The notes: generated by a model from the letters alone, not told the origin. A stretch of 64,000 nt of DNA from Agromyces luteolus (GCF_009729855.1 NZ_WODA01000007.1:1-64000), one strand, 5' to 3'. Shown: positions 8,631 through 18,620, counted from the stretch's first letter. Numbers and translations are program-made.

Positions 8631-10771
8631 CCAACGGAACCGACCACGCCGAGCGCGTGGACGCCGCCCGCCTGTCGACCATGAAGGTCGCCGAGCTCCA
8701 GGAGCTCGCGTCATCGCTCGGCATCTCGGGTGCTTCGAAGCGCCGAAAAGGAGAACTCGTGGAGTTGATCTCCGCCCACACCGACGGCGCCGCGGCCGTA
8801 GTGGCCGACGACGTCGTCGAGCCCGCCGCCGCGGAGACCCCGGAAGCCGAGGCCGCGGCCGAGGCATCCGCCCCTGCCGTCGACGCACCGGACGCCGGCG
8901 AGGCCGCCCCTGTCGTCGAGACGCCGGCCGCCGAGGCGCCCGCTGCCGAGGCGCCCGCTGCCGAGCCGGCCCGCCGTGGCCGGCAGCCGCGTCGCGCGAC
9001 GAGCGCCACGGCCGCCGCTGCCCACGCGAACGCCGGAGCGACCGGCGTCGACCTCGTGCCCACCGACGCGTCGGCGGGCGAGGCGCCCGCTGCGGACTCG
9101 TCCGACGATGAGGCCCGCGAGGCGGCCCGCGCCGCCGTCCGCGAGCAGCTCGCCGCGGCGACCGCCGGGAGCCGGAAGGGCGACGCGGGCGAGGGCCAGG
9201 CCGAGGGTCAGGCCGACGGCACCGCCGAGGGCGAGGGCAAGGCCGACCAGCCCGCGCAGGAGCAGCGCCAGGGCCGCAGCCGCAACCGCGGTCGTCGCGG
9301 CGGCGCCGACCGCGGCGAGGGCCAGAAGGCCGAGCAGCCGCAGGGCGGACGCCGTGCCGACGAGCAGGCCGAGGGCGACAAGGGCCGTCAGGCCGAGTCC
9401 GACAAGGGTCGCCAGGGCGGCGACGCCGAGAAGGGCAAGCAGGACCAGCAGCAGGGGGGCCGGGGCCAGCAGGGCCGCGGCGACCAGCAGCAGGCCGACG
9501 GCGAGGGCGGCGGCCGCCGCAACCGCTACCGCGACCGCAAGCGTCGGGGCCAGGGCCAGGGCGACGAGGTCGAGCCCGAGATCCTCGACGACGACGTGCT
9601 CATCCCGATCGCCGGCATCCTCGACGTGCTCGACAACTACGCGTTCGTGCGCACCACGGGCTACCTGCCCGGCCCGAGCGACGTCTACGTCTCCCTCGGC
9701 CAGGTGAAGAAGTACCACCTGCGCAAGGGCGACGCGGTCGTCGGCTCGATCAAGCAGCCGCGCGAGGGCGAGGGCAGCAGCCGCCAGAAGTACAACGCGC
9801 TCGTCAAGATCGACTCGGTCAACGGCCAGACCGCCGACGAGGCCGCCGCGCGCGTCGACTTCCAGAAGCTCACGCCGCTCTACCCGCAGGACCGCCTGCG
9901 CCTCGAGACCGAGCCGACGAAGCTGACCCAGCGCATCATCGACCTCGTGGCTCCGATCGGCAAGGGCCAGCGCGGCCTCATCGTCGCGCCGCCCAAGGCC
10001 GGCAAGACGATCGTGCTGCAGCAGATCGCGAACGCGATCGCGATCAACAACCCCGAGGTCCACCTCATGGTCGTGCTCGTCGACGAGCGCCCCGAAGAGG
10101 TCACCGACATGCAGCGCACGGTGAAGGGCGAGGTCATCGCCTCGACCTTCGATCGTCCTGCCGAGGACCACACCACGGTCGCCGAGCTCGCGATCGAACG
10201 CGCGAAGCGCCTGGTCGAGCTCGGCCACGACGTGGTCGTGCTGCTCGACTCGATCACCCGCCTCGGCCGCGCCTACAACCTGGCCGCGCCGGCCTCGGGC
10301 CGCGTGCTCTCGGGCGGCGTGGACGCGTCGGCGCTCTACCCGCCCAAGCGGTTCTTCGGCGCGGCGCGCAACATCGAGAACGGCGGCTCGCTCACCATCC
10401 TCGCCACCGCGCTCGTCGAGACCGGCTCGAAGATGGACGAGGTGATCTTCGAGGAGTTCAAGGGCACCGGCAACTCCGAACTGCGTCTCTCGCGTCACCT
10501 CGCCGACAAGCGGATCTTCCCTGCGGTCGACGTGAACGCGTCGTCGACGCGCCGCGAGGAGATGCTGCTCTCGCCCGACGAGGTGAAGATCACCTGGAAG
10601 CTCCGCCGTGCGCTCGCCGGCCTCGAGCCCCAGCAGGCCCTCGAGGCCGTGCTGGGACGCCTCCGCGAGACGCAGTCGAACACCGAGTTCCTCCTGCTCA
10701 TGCAGAAGTCGGCTCCGGTGGGCGGCAACGGGAACGGACACGGGCACGGCCACGAGTCCGACCACCGCTGA
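8627..10771 (+). CDS. rho: Transcription termination factor Rho
   Basis: Hexameric RNA-dependent ATPase/helicase that ends transcription. The 714 residues are far more than the roughly 420 of the E. coli protein. The N-terminal Rho-N helical domain (about 15-50) is followed by a long low-complexity insert: an Ala/Glu/Pro-rich part (about 55-190), then a Gly/Gln/Arg/Asp-rich part (about 190-310). The primary RNA-binding fold starts near 322 ([18 protein letters not shown]). The ATPase core has the P-loop APPKAGKT (about 455) and [16 protein letters not shown] (Walker B). The GTG start is chosen for AGGGGAAAGGA just upstream. Such inserts are known in actinobacterial Rho and add RNA-binding capacity for GC-rich RNA. 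Confidence 0.97.
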   Translation: MTNGTDHAERVDAARLSTMKVAELQELASSLGISGASKRRKGELVELISAHTDGAAAVVADDVVEPAAAETPEAEAAAEASAPAVDAPDAGEAAPVVETPAAEAPAAEAPAAEPARRGRQPRRATSATAAAAHANAGATGVDLVPTDASAGEAPAADSSDDEAREAARAAVREQLAAATAGSRKGDAGEGQAEGQADGTAEGEGKADQPAQEQRQGRSRNRGRRGGADRGEGQKAEQPQGGRRADEQAEGDKGRQAESDKGRQGGDAEKGKQDQQQGGRGQQGRGDQQQADGEGGGRRNRYRDRKRRGQGQGDEVEPEILDDDVLIPIAGILDVLDNYAFVRTTGYLPGPSDVYVSLGQVKKYHLRKGDAVVGSIKQPREGEGSSRQKYNALVKIDSVNGQTADEAAARVDFQKLTPLYPQDRLRLETEPTKLTQRIIDLVAPIGKGQRGLIVAPPKAGKTIVLQQIANAIAINNPEVHLMVVLVDERPEEVTDMQRTVKGEVIASTFDRPAEDHTTVAELAIERAKRLVELGHDVVVLLDSITRLGRAYNLAAPASGRVLSGGVDASALYPPKRFFGAARNIENGGSLTILATALVETGSKMDEVIFEEFKGTGNSELRLSRHLADKRIFPAVDVNASSTRREEMLLSPDEVKITWKLRRALAGLEPQQALEAVLGRLRETQSNTEFLLLMQKSAPVGGNGNGHGHGHESDHR

Positions 10772-10774
10772 TCG

Positions 10775-11851
10775 ATGTTCGAGTCCGTCCAGGCTCTGAT
10801 CGCCGAGCACGCCTCGCTCCAGGACGAGCTGGCCGATCCGGCGCTGCATGCCGACGCCGCGCGTGCGAAGCGGGTGAACCGGCGCTACGCCGAGCTCAGC
10901 CGGATCGTCGCCGCGCACGACGCGTGGCGGCAGGCACAGGAGGACCTCGAGGCGGCGCGTGAGCTCGCCAGGGAGGACGAGGCGTTCGCGGAGGAGGTCC
11001 CCGGACTCGAGGAGCACCTCGCCGAGTCGCAGGAGAAGCTGCGCCGGCTCCTGATCCCGCGCGACCCCGACGACGGCCGGGACGTGATCATGGAGATCAA
11101 GGGCGGCGAGGGCGGCGCCGAGAGCGCCCTCTTCGCGGCCGACCTGTTGCGCATGTACATCCAGTACGCGCAGTCGAAGGGCTGGAAGACCGAGCTCCTC
11201 GAGCGCGACGAGTCCGACCTCGGCGGGTACAAGAACGTCCAGGTCGCGATCAAGTCCAACGCCTCCGATCCGTCGCAGGGCGTGTGGGCGCACCTGAAGT
11301 ACGAGGGCGGCGTGCACCGCGTGCAGCGCGTCCCCGTCACCGAGACGCAGGGCCGCATCCACACGTCGACGACCGGCGTGCTCGTCTTCCCGGAGGTCGA
11401 CGAGCCCGAAGAGGTCGAGATCAACCAGAACGACCTCAAGATCGACGTCTACCGGTCGTCCGGCCCCGGCGGCCAGTCGGTCAACACCACCGACTCGGCC
11501 GTGCGGGTCACGCACGTCCCGACCGGCATCGTCGTCGCGATGCAGAACGAGAAGTCGCAGCTGCAGAACCGCGAGGCAGCGATGCGCGTGCTGCGCGCCC
11601 GGCTCCTCGCGCGGCAGCAGGAGGAGCTCGCGGCCGCCGCGTCCGACGCGCGCAAGTCGCAGATCCGGTCGATGGACCGCTCCGAACGCATCCGCACGTA
11701 CAACTTCCCCGAGAATCGGATCGCCGACCACCGCACGGGCTACAAGTCGTACAACCTCGACCAGGTCATGAACGGCGCACTCGAGCCGATCATCGAGTCG
11801 GCGATCCACGCCGACGAGGAGGCCCGGCTCGCCGACCTCGGCGACCAGTGA
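10775..11851 (+). CDS. prfA: Peptide chain release factor 1
   Basis: Recognises UAA and UAG stop codons in the ribosomal A site and triggers peptide release. The 358-residue protein is of normal length. The catalytic GGQ motif is in [17 protein letters not shown] (about 228-245), and its glutamine is the target of PrmC methylation. The ATG lies only 3 nt after the rho stop, so rho and prfA are one transcript. Its TGA overlaps the GTG of the next gene. The prmC gene usually follows directly but is displaced here by about 2.2 kb. Confidence 0.97.
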   Translation: MFESVQALIAEHASLQDELADPALHADAARAKRVNRRYAELSRIVAAHDAWRQAQEDLEAARELAREDEAFAEEVPGLEEHLAESQEKLRRLLIPRDPDDGRDVIMEIKGGEGGAESALFAADLLRMYIQYAQSKGWKTELLERDESDLGGYKNVQVAIKSNASDPSQGVWAHLKYEGGVHRVQRVPVTETQGRIHTSTTGVLVFPEVDEPEEVEINQNDLKIDVYRSSGPGGQSVNTTDSAVRVTHVPTGIVVAMQNEKSQLQNREAAMRVLRARLLARQQEELAAAASDARKSQIRSMDRSERIRTYNFPENRIADHRTGYKSYNLDQVMNGALEPIIESAIHADEEARLADLGDQ

Positions 11852-12342
11852 CCGAGCTCGTCATCCGGCCCTTCGCCGCCGACGACTGGCCGGCGGTGCT
11901 CGCGATGATCGACGAGGTCGTGCGAGAGGGCGAGACCTACGCGTATCCGACGCCGCTCGCGCCCGAGGAGGCGCGTGCGCTCTGGGTCGAGACGCCTCCC
12001 GGCCTCACCGTCGTCGCCGAACTCGACGGGCGCATCGTCGGCACCGCGAAGATGGGACCGAACCGACCGGGGCCGGGCGACCACGTCGGCACGGCGTCGT
12101 TCATGGTCGCGGGCGACGCGCGCGGCGCGGGCGTGGGGCGTCGGCTCGCCGACTGGGTCGTCGACTGGCACCGTCGCGAGGGCTACGAGGGCATCCAGTT
12201 CAACGCCGTCGTCGCCTCGAACGAGCCCGCGGTCCGGCTGTGGCGCTCCGTCGGGTTCGAGATCGTCGGCACGGTCCCAGGGGCGTTCCGTTCGCCGCGC
12301 CACGGTCGCGTCGGGCTGCACGTGATGTTCCTGCCGCTCTGA
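11848..12342 (+). CDS. GNAT family N-acetyltransferase
   Basis: A 164-residue single-domain acyl-CoA-dependent acetyltransferase. The acetyl-CoA-binding signature is [13 protein letters not shown] (about 90-103), followed by [21 protein letters not shown], the classic motif B region. The substrate is unknown; sequence pattern suggests a small molecule or antibiotic-type amine rather than a ribosomal protein, but this is only a guess. The GTG start overlaps the prfA stop by 4 nt, implying translational coupling to rho-prfA. Confidence 0.85.
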   Translation: MTELVIRPFAADDWPAVLAMIDEVVREGETYAYPTPLAPEEARALWVETPPGLTVVAELDGRIVGTAKMGPNRPGPGDHVGTASFMVAGDARGAGVGRRLADWVVDWHRREGYEGIQFNAVVASNEPAVRLWRSVGFEIVGTVPGAFRSPRHGRVGLHVMFLPL

Positions 12343-12356
12343 CGGCGACCGACGGG

Positions 12357-12374
12357 CGGATGCCGCGGCATCCG
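12357..12374. terminator. Perfect 18-bp palindrome between convergent genes
   Basis: CGGATGCCG followed directly by CGGCATCCG, lying 15 nt after the GNAT stop and 12 nt from the cysE stop. Its position fits a bidirectional terminator, although the perfect symmetry leaves no natural loop. It is also one of two full palindromic copies of the recurrent GGATGCCG word in this window (the other is at 36053-36070 inside a gene). Confidence 0.4.
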
Positions 12375-12385
12375 TCTCGTCGACC

Positions 12386-12979
12386 TCAGATGTGGAAGTC
12401 GACGTGCCAGTCGTGCATGCCGCGGGCGGCATCCGCCGTCGCCGGCGAGAGCGGCTTGGCGACCGCCGGGATCCCGACGAGCAGCGAGTGCGGGGGAGCA
12501 CCCCTCGTCACCACCGCGTTCGCGCCGATCGCGCTGCCGGCGCCGATCTCGATGTCGCCGAGCACCTTCGCTCCCGCGCCGACCGTGACGCCGTCGCCGA
12601 GCGTGGGGTGGCGCTTCGCGCCGCGCGGGGCGCCGCGGGGCGCCTTCCCGCCGAGCGTGACGCCGTGGTACAGCATGACGTCGTCGCCGACGACCGCGGT
12701 CTCGCCGATCACGACGCCCATGCCGTGGTCGATGAAGAACCGACGGCCGATCGTCGCGCCCGGGTGGATCTCGATGCCCGTGAGGAAGCGCACCAGCTGC
12801 GACACGACGCGCGCCGGCAGCCGGAGGAGCGGCGCCCGCCACATGCGGTGCGCGAGCCGGTGCGCCCAGATCGCGTGCAGGCCCGAGTAGGCGAGGACGA
12901 TCTCGATGCGACTGCGTGCGGCGGGGTCGTGGGAACGTGCCGTCGCGATGTCTTCCCTGAGGCGGCCGAGGATTCCCAC
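12386..12979 (-). CDS. cysE: Serine O-acetyltransferase
   Basis: Transfers acetyl from acetyl-CoA to L-serine to make O-acetylserine for cysteine synthesis. The 197-residue protein is the short form. A helical N-terminal region (1-60) precedes a left-handed beta-helix of hexapeptide repeats with [19 protein letters not shown] and [23 protein letters not shown] (split across about 68-110), which carry the catalytic His and Asp. The GTG start is 30 nt after the cysK stop; the pair is one minus-strand transcript and the two proteins normally form the cysteine synthase complex. The protein ends in isoleucine (HVDFHI), matching the CysK-binding tail rule of the family. Confidence 0.94.
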   Translation of the reverse strand: MGILGRLREDIATARSHDPAARSRIEIVLAYSGLHAIWAHRLAHRMWRAPLLRLPARVVSQLVRFLTGIEIHPGATIGRRFFIDHGMGVVIGETAVVGDDVMLYHGVTLGGKAPRGAPRGAKRHPTLGDGVTVGAGAKVLGDIEIGAGSAIGANAVVTRGAPPHSLLVGIPAVAKPLSPATADAARGMHDWHVDFHI

Positions 12980-13009
12980 TCGTCAAGTCAACCAGATCGC
13001 CGGCGGCGA

Positions 13010-13945
13010 CTAGTCGAGCAGGCCCTCGTAGAGCACCGTCGAGAGGTACCGCTCGCCGTAGCTCGCGGCGATCACGACGATGGTCTTGCCGGCGTTCTCG
13101 GGCCGCTGCGCGAGCTGGGTGGCCGCGTGCACCGTGGCGCCGGAGGAGATGCCCCCCAGGATGCCCTCCTCGACGCCGAGGCGGCGCGCGGTCGCGACGG
13201 CCTGGTCGATGTTCACGTCGATGATCTCGTCGTAGACCTCGCGGTCGAGGATCGCGGGCACGAAGTTCGCCCCGATGCCCTGGATCTTGTGCGGGCCGGG
13301 CTGGCCGCCGTTGAGGATCGGCGACTCGAGCGGCTCGACGCCGACGATCTGCACCTCGGGCTTGCGCTCCTTCAGGACCTGGCCGACGCCGGAGAGCGTG
13401 CCGCCCGTGCCGATGCCCGAGACGAAGATGTCGACGCCGCCGTCGGTGTCGTCCCAGACCTCCTCCGCAGTGGTGCGGCGGTGGATCTCGACGTTCGCCT
13501 GGTTCTCGAACTGGCGCGCGAGCACCGCGCCGGGGGTCTCGGCGGCGATCTGCTCGGCCCGCGCGACCGCGCCCTTCATGCCCTCCGCGCCCGGGGTGAG
13601 CACGAGTTCCGCGCCGTAGGCGCGCAGCAGCGCGCGGCGCTCCTTCGACATGGTCTCGGGCATCGCGATGACGACCCGGTAGCCGCGTGCGGCGCCGATC
13701 ATGGCGAGCGCGATGCCGGTGTTGCCGCTCGTGCCCTCGACGATCGTGCCGCCGGGCTTCAGCGAGCCGTCGGCCTCGGCGGCGTCGACGATGCCGATGC
13801 CCAGCCGGTCCTTCACGCTCGCCGAGGGATTGTAGAACTCGAGCTTGGCGAGCACGGTCGCGCCGGCGCCATCCGTCACGCGGTTCAGCTTCACGAGCGG
13901 GGTGCGCCCGAAGACGTCGGTGATGTTCTCGTAGACCTGGGCCAT
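13010..13945 (-). CDS. cysK: Cysteine synthase A (O-acetylserine sulfhydrylase)
   Basis: PLP enzyme that makes L-cysteine from O-acetylserine and sulfide. The 311-residue protein has the Schiff-base lysine K45 in [10 protein letters not shown], the substrate loop [12 protein letters not shown] (about 68-79), the phosphate loop [13 protein letters not shown] and the C-terminal [12 protein letters not shown]. The ATG is preceded by a GAGGGAACGAG ribosome-binding region. It is divergent from prmC, with 90 bp between the starts, and is followed by cysE 30 nt downstream. Confidence 0.96.
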   Translation of the reverse strand: MAQVYENITDVFGRTPLVKLNRVTDGAGATVLAKLEFYNPSASVKDRLGIGIVDAAEADGSLKPGGTIVEGTSGNTGIALAMIGAARGYRVVIAMPETMSKERRALLRAYGAELVLTPGAEGMKGAVARAEQIAAETPGAVLARQFENQANVEIHRRTTAEEVWDDTDGGVDIFVSGIGTGGTLSGVGQVLKERKPEVQIVGVEPLESPILNGGQPGPHKIQGIGANFVPAILDREVYDEIIDVNIDQAVATARRLGVEEGILGGISSGATVHAATQLAQRPENAGKTIVVIAASYGERYLSTVLYEGLLD

Positions 13946-14022
13946 GATCTCGTTCCCTCTCGTGACGGCGGCGTCGTGCCGCGCACCAGCATACGGACGG
14001 TGGGAACCCGCCGGGAGTGGGT

Positions 14023-14028
14023 TACATT
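14023..14028 (+). promoter_or_regulatory. -10 box of a probable leaderless prmC transcript
   Basis: TACATT at -13 to -8 relative to the prmC GTG (14036), with no Shine-Dalgarno upstream of that codon. The box would start transcription at or one base before the start codon. Confidence 0.55.
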
Positions 14029-14035
14029 CCATTGC

Positions 14036-14920
14036 GTGAATGCGACACCCGACGAGCCGGCGTCCCGACGACTCCGCGACGTGCGCGACGCGACGGTCGG
14101 CACGTTGCGCGCCGCGGGCATCGCCGACGCCGAGGTCGACGCCGATCTCCTGATGGGCCACGTGCTCGGTCTCTCGCGCGGCGAGGTGCACGCGCGACTG
14201 GTGATCGGCGACATGCTGTCGACGACGGATGCCGCCGCGCTCGACCTCCTCGTCGCCCGCCGCGCTCGTCGCGAGCCGCTGCAGCACCTGACCGGGCGGG
14301 CCGCGTTCCGATCGCTCGAGCTGGCCGTCGGGCCGGGCGTCTTCGTCCCGCGTCCGGAGACCGAGCTGCTCGCACAGCTCGCGATCGACGCCCTGCGCGC
14401 GGCGGCCGAACCCGAGCCGATCGGCGTCGACCTCGGCTCCGGCAGCGGCGCGATCGCCCTGTCGATGGCCACCGAGGTCCCGCACGCACGCGTCCGTGCG
14501 GTCGAGAACTCGCCCGAGGCGTTCCCGTGGACACGGCGCAACGTCGACGAGGTCGCCGCGCCCAACCTCGAGCTCGTCTTCGGCGACCTCGCGGAGGCGC
14601 TGCCCGAGCTCGCAGGCCACGTCGCCGTCGTCGCGTCGAACCCGCCCTACATCCCCGACGACGCCATCCCGCGCGACCCCGAGGTGCGCCTGCACGACCC
14701 GGAGCACGCCCTCTACGGCGGACCCGACGGGCTCGACGTCGTGCGCGTCCTGTCGCGTCGGGCGCTCGTCCTCCTGCACCCGGGCGGTGCGCTCATGATC
14801 GAGCACGGCGAGACCCAGTCCGCCGAGATCGCGGCGATCCTGAAGGCCGACGGATGGCACGCCGTCGCGCACCACCGGGACCTCACCGGGCGCGACCGGG
14901 TGACGACCGCCCGGCGCTGA
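14036..14920 (+). CDS. prmC: Release factor glutamine methyltransferase
   Basis: S-adenosylmethionine-dependent enzyme that methylates the glutamine of the GGQ motif in release factors 1 and 2, improving termination. The 294 residues carry an N-terminal helical domain (1-95), [10 protein letters not shown] (about 103-112), the SAM-binding loop [13 protein letters not shown] (about 129-141) and the catalytic NPPY motif in SNPPYIP (about 202). Its partner prfA lies upstream, but a GNAT gene and a cysK-cysE pair now sit between them, and prmC has its own promoter. It is convergent with the TetR gene 19 nt away. Confidence 0.95.
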   Translation: MNATPDEPASRRLRDVRDATVGTLRAAGIADAEVDADLLMGHVLGLSRGEVHARLVIGDMLSTTDAAALDLLVARRARREPLQHLTGRAAFRSLELAVGPGVFVPRPETELLAQLAIDALRAAAEPEPIGVDLGSGSGAIALSMATEVPHARVRAVENSPEAFPWTRRNVDEVAAPNLELVFGDLAEALPELAGHVAVVASNPPYIPDDAIPRDPEVRLHDPEHALYGGPDGLDVVRVLSRRALVLLHPGGALMIEHGETQSAEIAAILKADGWHAVAHHRDLTGRDRVTTARR

Positions 14921-14939
14921 GCCCGCGGCATCCGCCCCG

Positions 14940-15866
14940 TCAGTCGGCGGAGTGCCGGGCGCGCGCCTCGCGGACGGCCTGCCGTTCGAGCCTGCGCGCG
15001 TCGCGGACCCGCTTCTCGGCCTCGCGCACCGACTTCCTCGCCTCTCGGACCTTCTTGTCGGCGGCGACCTCGGGCGTCTCGCGCGCCACGGGCGGGGGAG
15101 CGGGTCGTTCGCCGTCCGCGCGCCGCGCGATGTACTCCGCGACGCCGTCGAGCACGCGCTCGAGACCGAACGCGAACGGGTCCTCGCCCTCGCGGAAGAC
15201 ACCCGCATCGACCGCGCGCCGGAGCGCCGGGAACTCCTCGGCGGTGACGAAGGCGTCGAGCACGGCCGACCGGCCGTCGTCGATCGCCTGCGGGTCGATG
15301 CCCGCCGCGCCCGCCGCGACCTCGTAGGAGCGCTCGATCGTCGACTGCCAGCGGAGCTGACCGGTGACGAGCAGGATGATCGCCACGCGCTCGTCCTCGT
15401 CGAGCGGTGCGGCCGCGAGCGCGTCGAGCATCGCGTCCATCCAGGCGAGGTTGTTCGGGGTGATCGGCGTGCCCTGGATGGGGATGTCGAGGAGCCACGG
15501 GTGCGCGCGGTGCACGTCGACCTGGGCGCGGCCGAGCGCACGGAGCCGCTCGCGCCAGTCGGCGTCGTCGAGCCCGGCCTCGGGCTCGGGCGGGAGTCCG
15601 ATGCCCTGCTCCTGCATGAGCACGAGCAGGTCGTCCTTCGCCGTGACGTACCGGTAGAGCGACATCGTCGTGTACCCGAGGGACTGCGCGACCCGGCTCA
15701 TCGAGACCGCCGCGAGCCCCTCGGCGTCGGCGAGCTCGACGGCGGCGTCGACGATCCGCTCGATGCTCAGCTCGCGCTTGGGCCCGCGCTGCGGGTTCGC
15801 GGCCACGCCCCACGCGAGGGCGACGCCGCGCGGCAGTTCGGGCTCGACGGGGTTCTCGGGAGCCAT
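14940..15866 (-). CDS. TetR family transcriptional regulator
   Basis: A 308-residue repressor-type protein, long for the family. The N-terminal helix-turn-helix domain (about 25-75) has [14 protein letters not shown] and [25 protein letters not shown]-terminal ligand-binding helical domain of the TetR_C type follows, then a highly charged Arg/Lys/Glu tail (about 258-308) likely to form a coiled coil. The ATG at 15866 is preferred over one 15 nt upstream because GGAGGCGG lies at the right distance. It is divergent from a DrrAB-type ABC exporter, and a 10-bp inverted repeat lies between the two starts, so it most likely represses the exporter and itself until a ligand binds. Confidence 0.9.
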   Translation of the reverse strand: MAPENPVEPELPRGVALAWGVAANPQRGPKRELSIERIVDAAVELADAEGLAAVSMSRVAQSLGYTTMSLYRYVTAKDDLLVLMQEQGIGLPPEPEAGLDDADWRERLRALGRAQVDVHRAHPWLLDIPIQGTPITPNNLAWMDAMLDALAAAPLDEDERVAIILLVTGQLRWQSTIERSYEVAAGAAGIDPQAIDDGRSAVLDAFVTAEEFPALRRAVDAGVFREGEDPFAFGLERVLDGVAEYIARRADGERPAPPPVARETPEVAADKKVREARKSVREAEKRVRDARRLERQAVREARARHSAD

Positions 15867-15905
15867 CCGCCTCCAATCCACGCGAGATGCTTGCGACCAG
15901 CATAG

Positions 15906-15947
15906 AACTGTGTATTACTTAAACCACTGTGGATGACATACACAGTT
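15906..15947. promoter_or_regulatory. Candidate TetR operator
   Basis: AACTGTGTAT (15906-15915) and ATACACAGTT (15938-15947) are perfect reverse complements separated by 22 bp. A further partial half-site, ACTGTGGAT, lies between them at 15926-15934. The left arm abuts a possible tetR -10 box (TATGCT on the minus strand, 15903 to 15898), so binding would block it. The region is strikingly AT-rich for this genome. Confidence 0.75.
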
Positions 15948-15974
15948 TACCTCGTACACCGGAAGGGCGCAGCC

Positions 15975-16892
15975 ATGACCATCGCGATCGAGGCGCACGG
16001 GATCGCCAAGCGGTTCCGCCGCGTGGAGGTCCTGCGGGACCTCGACCTCGCCGTCGCCGCCGGGAGCGTGTTCGGCCTCCTCGGGCCGAACGGCGCCGGC
16101 AAGACCACGACCATCGACATCTTCACGACCCTCGTGCGACCCGACGCCGGAACGGCCGTGGTCGCGGGCGCCGACGTGCGGCGCGACCCCGACGGGGTCC
16201 GAGCCCGCATCAGCCTCACCGGCCAGTCCGCCGCCGTCGACCAGGTGCTCACCGGCCGCGAGAACCTCGTCATGCTCGCGCGGCTCTCGGGGCTCGGGCG
16301 CCGCGCGGGTCGGGCGCGAGCCGACGAACTGCTCGAGCGGTTCGACCTGGCGGACGCCGCGGCGCGCCCGGTTTCCGGCTACTCCGGGGGCATGCGGCGG
16401 CGGCTCGACCTCGCCCTGAGCCTCGTCGTCCCGACCCGCGTCATCTTCCTCGACGAGCCGACCACCGGGCTCGACACCCGCAGCCGCGGCGAGCTCTGGC
16501 GCGTCGTCCGCGAGGTCGCCGACGCGGGCGCGACCGTGTTCCTCACCACGCAGTACCTCGAGGAGGCCGACCGGCTCGCCGACCGCATCGCCGTGCTCGA
16601 CCGCGGCCGGATCGCCGCCGAGGGCACCGCGTCGGAGCTCAAGGCGCGCGTCGGCGGCGAGGTCGTCCAGCTCCTCGGGCCGGACGACGAGGTGCTCGCC
16701 GAACGGTCGACCGACGGGACGGTCCACGGACTCCGCGCCGCGGTCGACGAGTTCGACCGGACCGCGGCGTCCACCGCCGACGGCGCCCGGGTCGCCATCC
16801 GCCGGCCCAGTCTCGACGACGTCTTCCTCGCTATCACGTCGGGCCCGGCCGAGCCGGCGCGACGGGCCGACCTCATCGGATCGAAGGGATGA
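15975..16892 (+). CDS. ABC transporter ATP-binding protein, DrrA type
   Basis: Energises an ABC-2 exporter in the cytoplasmic membrane. The 305-residue protein has the Walker A loop GPNGAGKTTT (about 36-45), signature YSGGMRRRLDLA (about 135), Walker B VIFLDEPTTGLD and the switch histidine replaced by glutamine in FLTTQYLEEADRLAD, a known variant in daunorubicin-resistance type ATPases. The C-terminal extension matches the DrrA group. GGAAGGG lies 8 nt before the ATG. The permease gene overlaps or follows at once. Likely exports a drug or lipid-like compound; the substrate is not evident. Confidence 0.93.
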   Translation: MTIAIEAHGIAKRFRRVEVLRDLDLAVAAGSVFGLLGPNGAGKTTTIDIFTTLVRPDAGTAVVAGADVRRDPDGVRARISLTGQSAAVDQVLTGRENLVMLARLSGLGRRAGRARADELLERFDLADAAARPVSGYSGGMRRRLDLALSLVVPTRVIFLDEPTTGLDTRSRGELWRVVREVADAGATVFLTTQYLEEADRLADRIAVLDRGRIAAEGTASELKARVGGEVVQLLGPDDEVLAERSTDGTVHGLRAAVDEFDRTAASTADGARVAIRRPSLDDVFLAITSGPAEPARRADLIGSKG

Positions 16893-16894
16893 CC

Positions 16895-17725
16895 ATGTCA
16901 ACGCTGATCGACGCCGTCACCGGGCCGTCCGCGCCCGCACCCGCGCCTCCTGCGCTTCGAATGCGGCCGCGCGGGCTGACCGCCGAGGCGGTCCTCATCC
17001 GCCGCAGCATCACGCACTCCCTCCGCGACACGGAGGCGCTCCTCATGGCCGTGCTGCTGCCGACCCTGCTCATGCTCCTGTTCACGTTCGTCTTCGGCGG
17101 TGCGCTCGACCCGTCCGGCGGGTACGTCGACTACGTCGTTCCCGGCATCATCCTGCTCTGCGCGGGATTCGGGGCGAGCTCGACGGCGCTCTACGTCGCC
17201 CGTGACATGACCACCGGCATCATCGACCGCTTCCGCACGATGCCGATGCGAGCGAGCGCGGTGCTGACCGGTCACGTCGTCGCGAGCGTGCTGCGGAACC
17301 TCTTCGCGACGGGCGTCGTGATCGGCGTCGCGCTCCTCGTCGGCTTCCGGCCGACCGCGACGCCGGCGGAGTGGCTCGCCGCGGTCGCCCTCATCGCGCT
17401 CTACATCCTCGCGATCACGTCGCTGTTCGCGGCGATCGGCCTCGCGGCATCGAGTCCGGACGCGGCGAACGCCTACGGCTTCATCCTGCTGTTCCTGCCG
17501 TACCTCTCGAGCGCGTTCGTGCCGGTCGACACGCTGCCCGACTGGCTCGCGTGGTTCGCCGAGCACCAGCCCATCACGCCCGTCATCGAGGCCATCCGGA
17601 GCCTCCTCACGGGCACGCTCATGGGCGACGCGGCCTGGTGGGCGGTCGGCTGGTGCGTCCTGTTCGTCGCCATCGCGGCCGTGTGGGGCGGCCGGCTGTT
17701 CCGGCGCAGGGCGCGTCGCCGCTGA
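16895..17725 (+). CDS. ABC-2 type transporter permease, DrrB type
   Basis: A 276-residue integral membrane protein with six predicted helices, starting with ALLMAVLLPTLLMLLFTFVF (about 43-65), and the conserved ABC-2 segment FLPYLSSAFVPVDTLPDWL before the last helices. The second ATG (16895) is preferred because AAGGG lies 6 nt upstream. The first ATG (16889) overlaps the ATPase stop as ATGA but would have the ribosome site directly adjoining it; either is possible. Together with the ATPase it forms an exporter controlled by the divergent TetR gene. Confidence 0.9.
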   Translation: MSTLIDAVTGPSAPAPAPPALRMRPRGLTAEAVLIRRSITHSLRDTEALLMAVLLPTLLMLLFTFVFGGALDPSGGYVDYVVPGIILLCAGFGASSTALYVARDMTTGIIDRFRTMPMRASAVLTGHVVASVLRNLFATGVVIGVALLVGFRPTATPAEWLAAVALIALYILAITSLFAAIGLAASSPDAANAYGFILLFLPYLSSAFVPVDTLPDWLAWFAEHQPITPVIEAIRSLLTGTLMGDAAWWAVGWCVLFVAIAAVWGGRLFRRRARRR

Positions 17726-17810
17726 GCGGCGGGCGCAGGCGAGCGGATGTCGCGGGGCCGGCCCGCCCCGCGGCATCCGACACGCCCAGCCCCGACCGCC
17801 CCGTCACGTC

Positions 17811-17816
17811 TAGAAT
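17811..17816 (+). promoter_or_regulatory. -10 box of the sua5-wecA-atpI operon
   Basis: TAGAAT ends 9 nt before the sua5 ATG (17826), so the transcript would have a leader of only a few bases. The 100-bp gap since the exporter genes shows no other gene. Confidence 0.6.
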
Positions 17817-17825
17817 CGAGCGGTC

Positions 17826-18620
17826 ATGACACTCATCCACGACTGCTCGGTCGAGTCCGAGCTCCTCGCCGGCATGCGCCTGGCCCGTCGCGCCATCGGC
17901 AGCGGCGAGCTCGTCGTCATCCCCACCGACACCGTCTACGGCGTCGCCGCCGACGCCTTCAGCGCGGCGGCCGTCCAGCGACTGCTCGATGCGAAGGGGC
18001 GCGAGCGCACCTCGCCGCCGCCCGTGCTCGTGCCGGGCATCCCCACGCTCGACGCGCTCGCGGCCGAGGTGCCCGACGCCGTGCGCGCGCTCGTCGCGGA
18101 GTTCTGGCCGGGTGGCCTGACCGTGATCCTGCGCGCGCAGCCGTCGCTGCACTGGGACCTCGGTGAGACCCGCGGCACGGTCGCGCTGCGCATGCCCGAC
18201 CACCGGATCGCGCTCGAGCTGCTCTCCGAGACCGGGCCGCTGGCCGTGTCGTCGGCGAACCTGTCGGGCATGCCGTCGGCCAGCACTGCGGACGAGGCCG
18301 CCGACATGCTCGGCGATCGGGTCTCCGTCTACCTCGACGGCGGCGCCGCGGGCACCGGCTACGAGGCGATCGGCGAGCGGCCGGGCGACACGTCGTCGAC
18401 GATCGTCGACGCGACCGGCCTCGCCGCCGATGGCACCGGTGTGCTCCGAATCGTCCGTGCGGGCGTGATCTCGCGCGAGCGGATCGCCGAGGTCGTGGGG
18501 GAGGAGCTGCTCGCCCCGGTCGACGGCGCGGCGCCCGCCCCGGCGGAGGGCGCCGAGCCCGAGGCATCCGACGACGATGCCCCCGCACCGACCGAGCGGA
18601 CGGACCCCGCCGCCTCATGA
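17826..18620 (+). CDS. L-threonylcarbamoyladenylate synthase (Sua5/YciO/YrdC)
   Basis: Makes threonylcarbamoyl-AMP from threonine, bicarbonate and ATP, the first step of t6A37 tRNA modification. The YrdC domain (about 5-205) shows VVIPTDTVYGVAADA, FWPGGLTVIL, VALRMPDH and SSANLSGMPSA. A Pro/Ala/Glu/Asp-rich tail (about 225-264) is probably disordered. It lacks a full Sua5 domain and so resembles the short TsaC form with a tail. Its stop overlaps the wecA start (ATGA). The sua5-wecA-atpI order is usual in this bacterial group. Confidence 0.93.
   Translation: MTLIHDCSVESELLAGMRLARRAIGSGELVVIPTDTVYGVAADAFSAAAVQRLLDAKGRERTSPPPVLVPGIPTLDALAAEVPDAVRALVAEFWPGGLTVILRAQPSLHWDLGETRGTVALRMPDHRIALELLSETGPLAVSSANLSGMPSASTADEAADMLGDRVSVYLDGGAAGTGYEAIGERPGDTSSTIVDATGLAADGTGVLRIVRAGVISRERIAEVVGEELLAPVDGAAPAPAEGAEPEASDDDAPAPTERTDPAAS

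Noticed and set aside
8711-11809. Long minus-strand open frame over rho and prfA
   Set aside because: High GC content keeps antisense frames open. The sequence shows low-complexity Val/Leu/Arg/Asp composition and no family motif, and both sense genes are certain.
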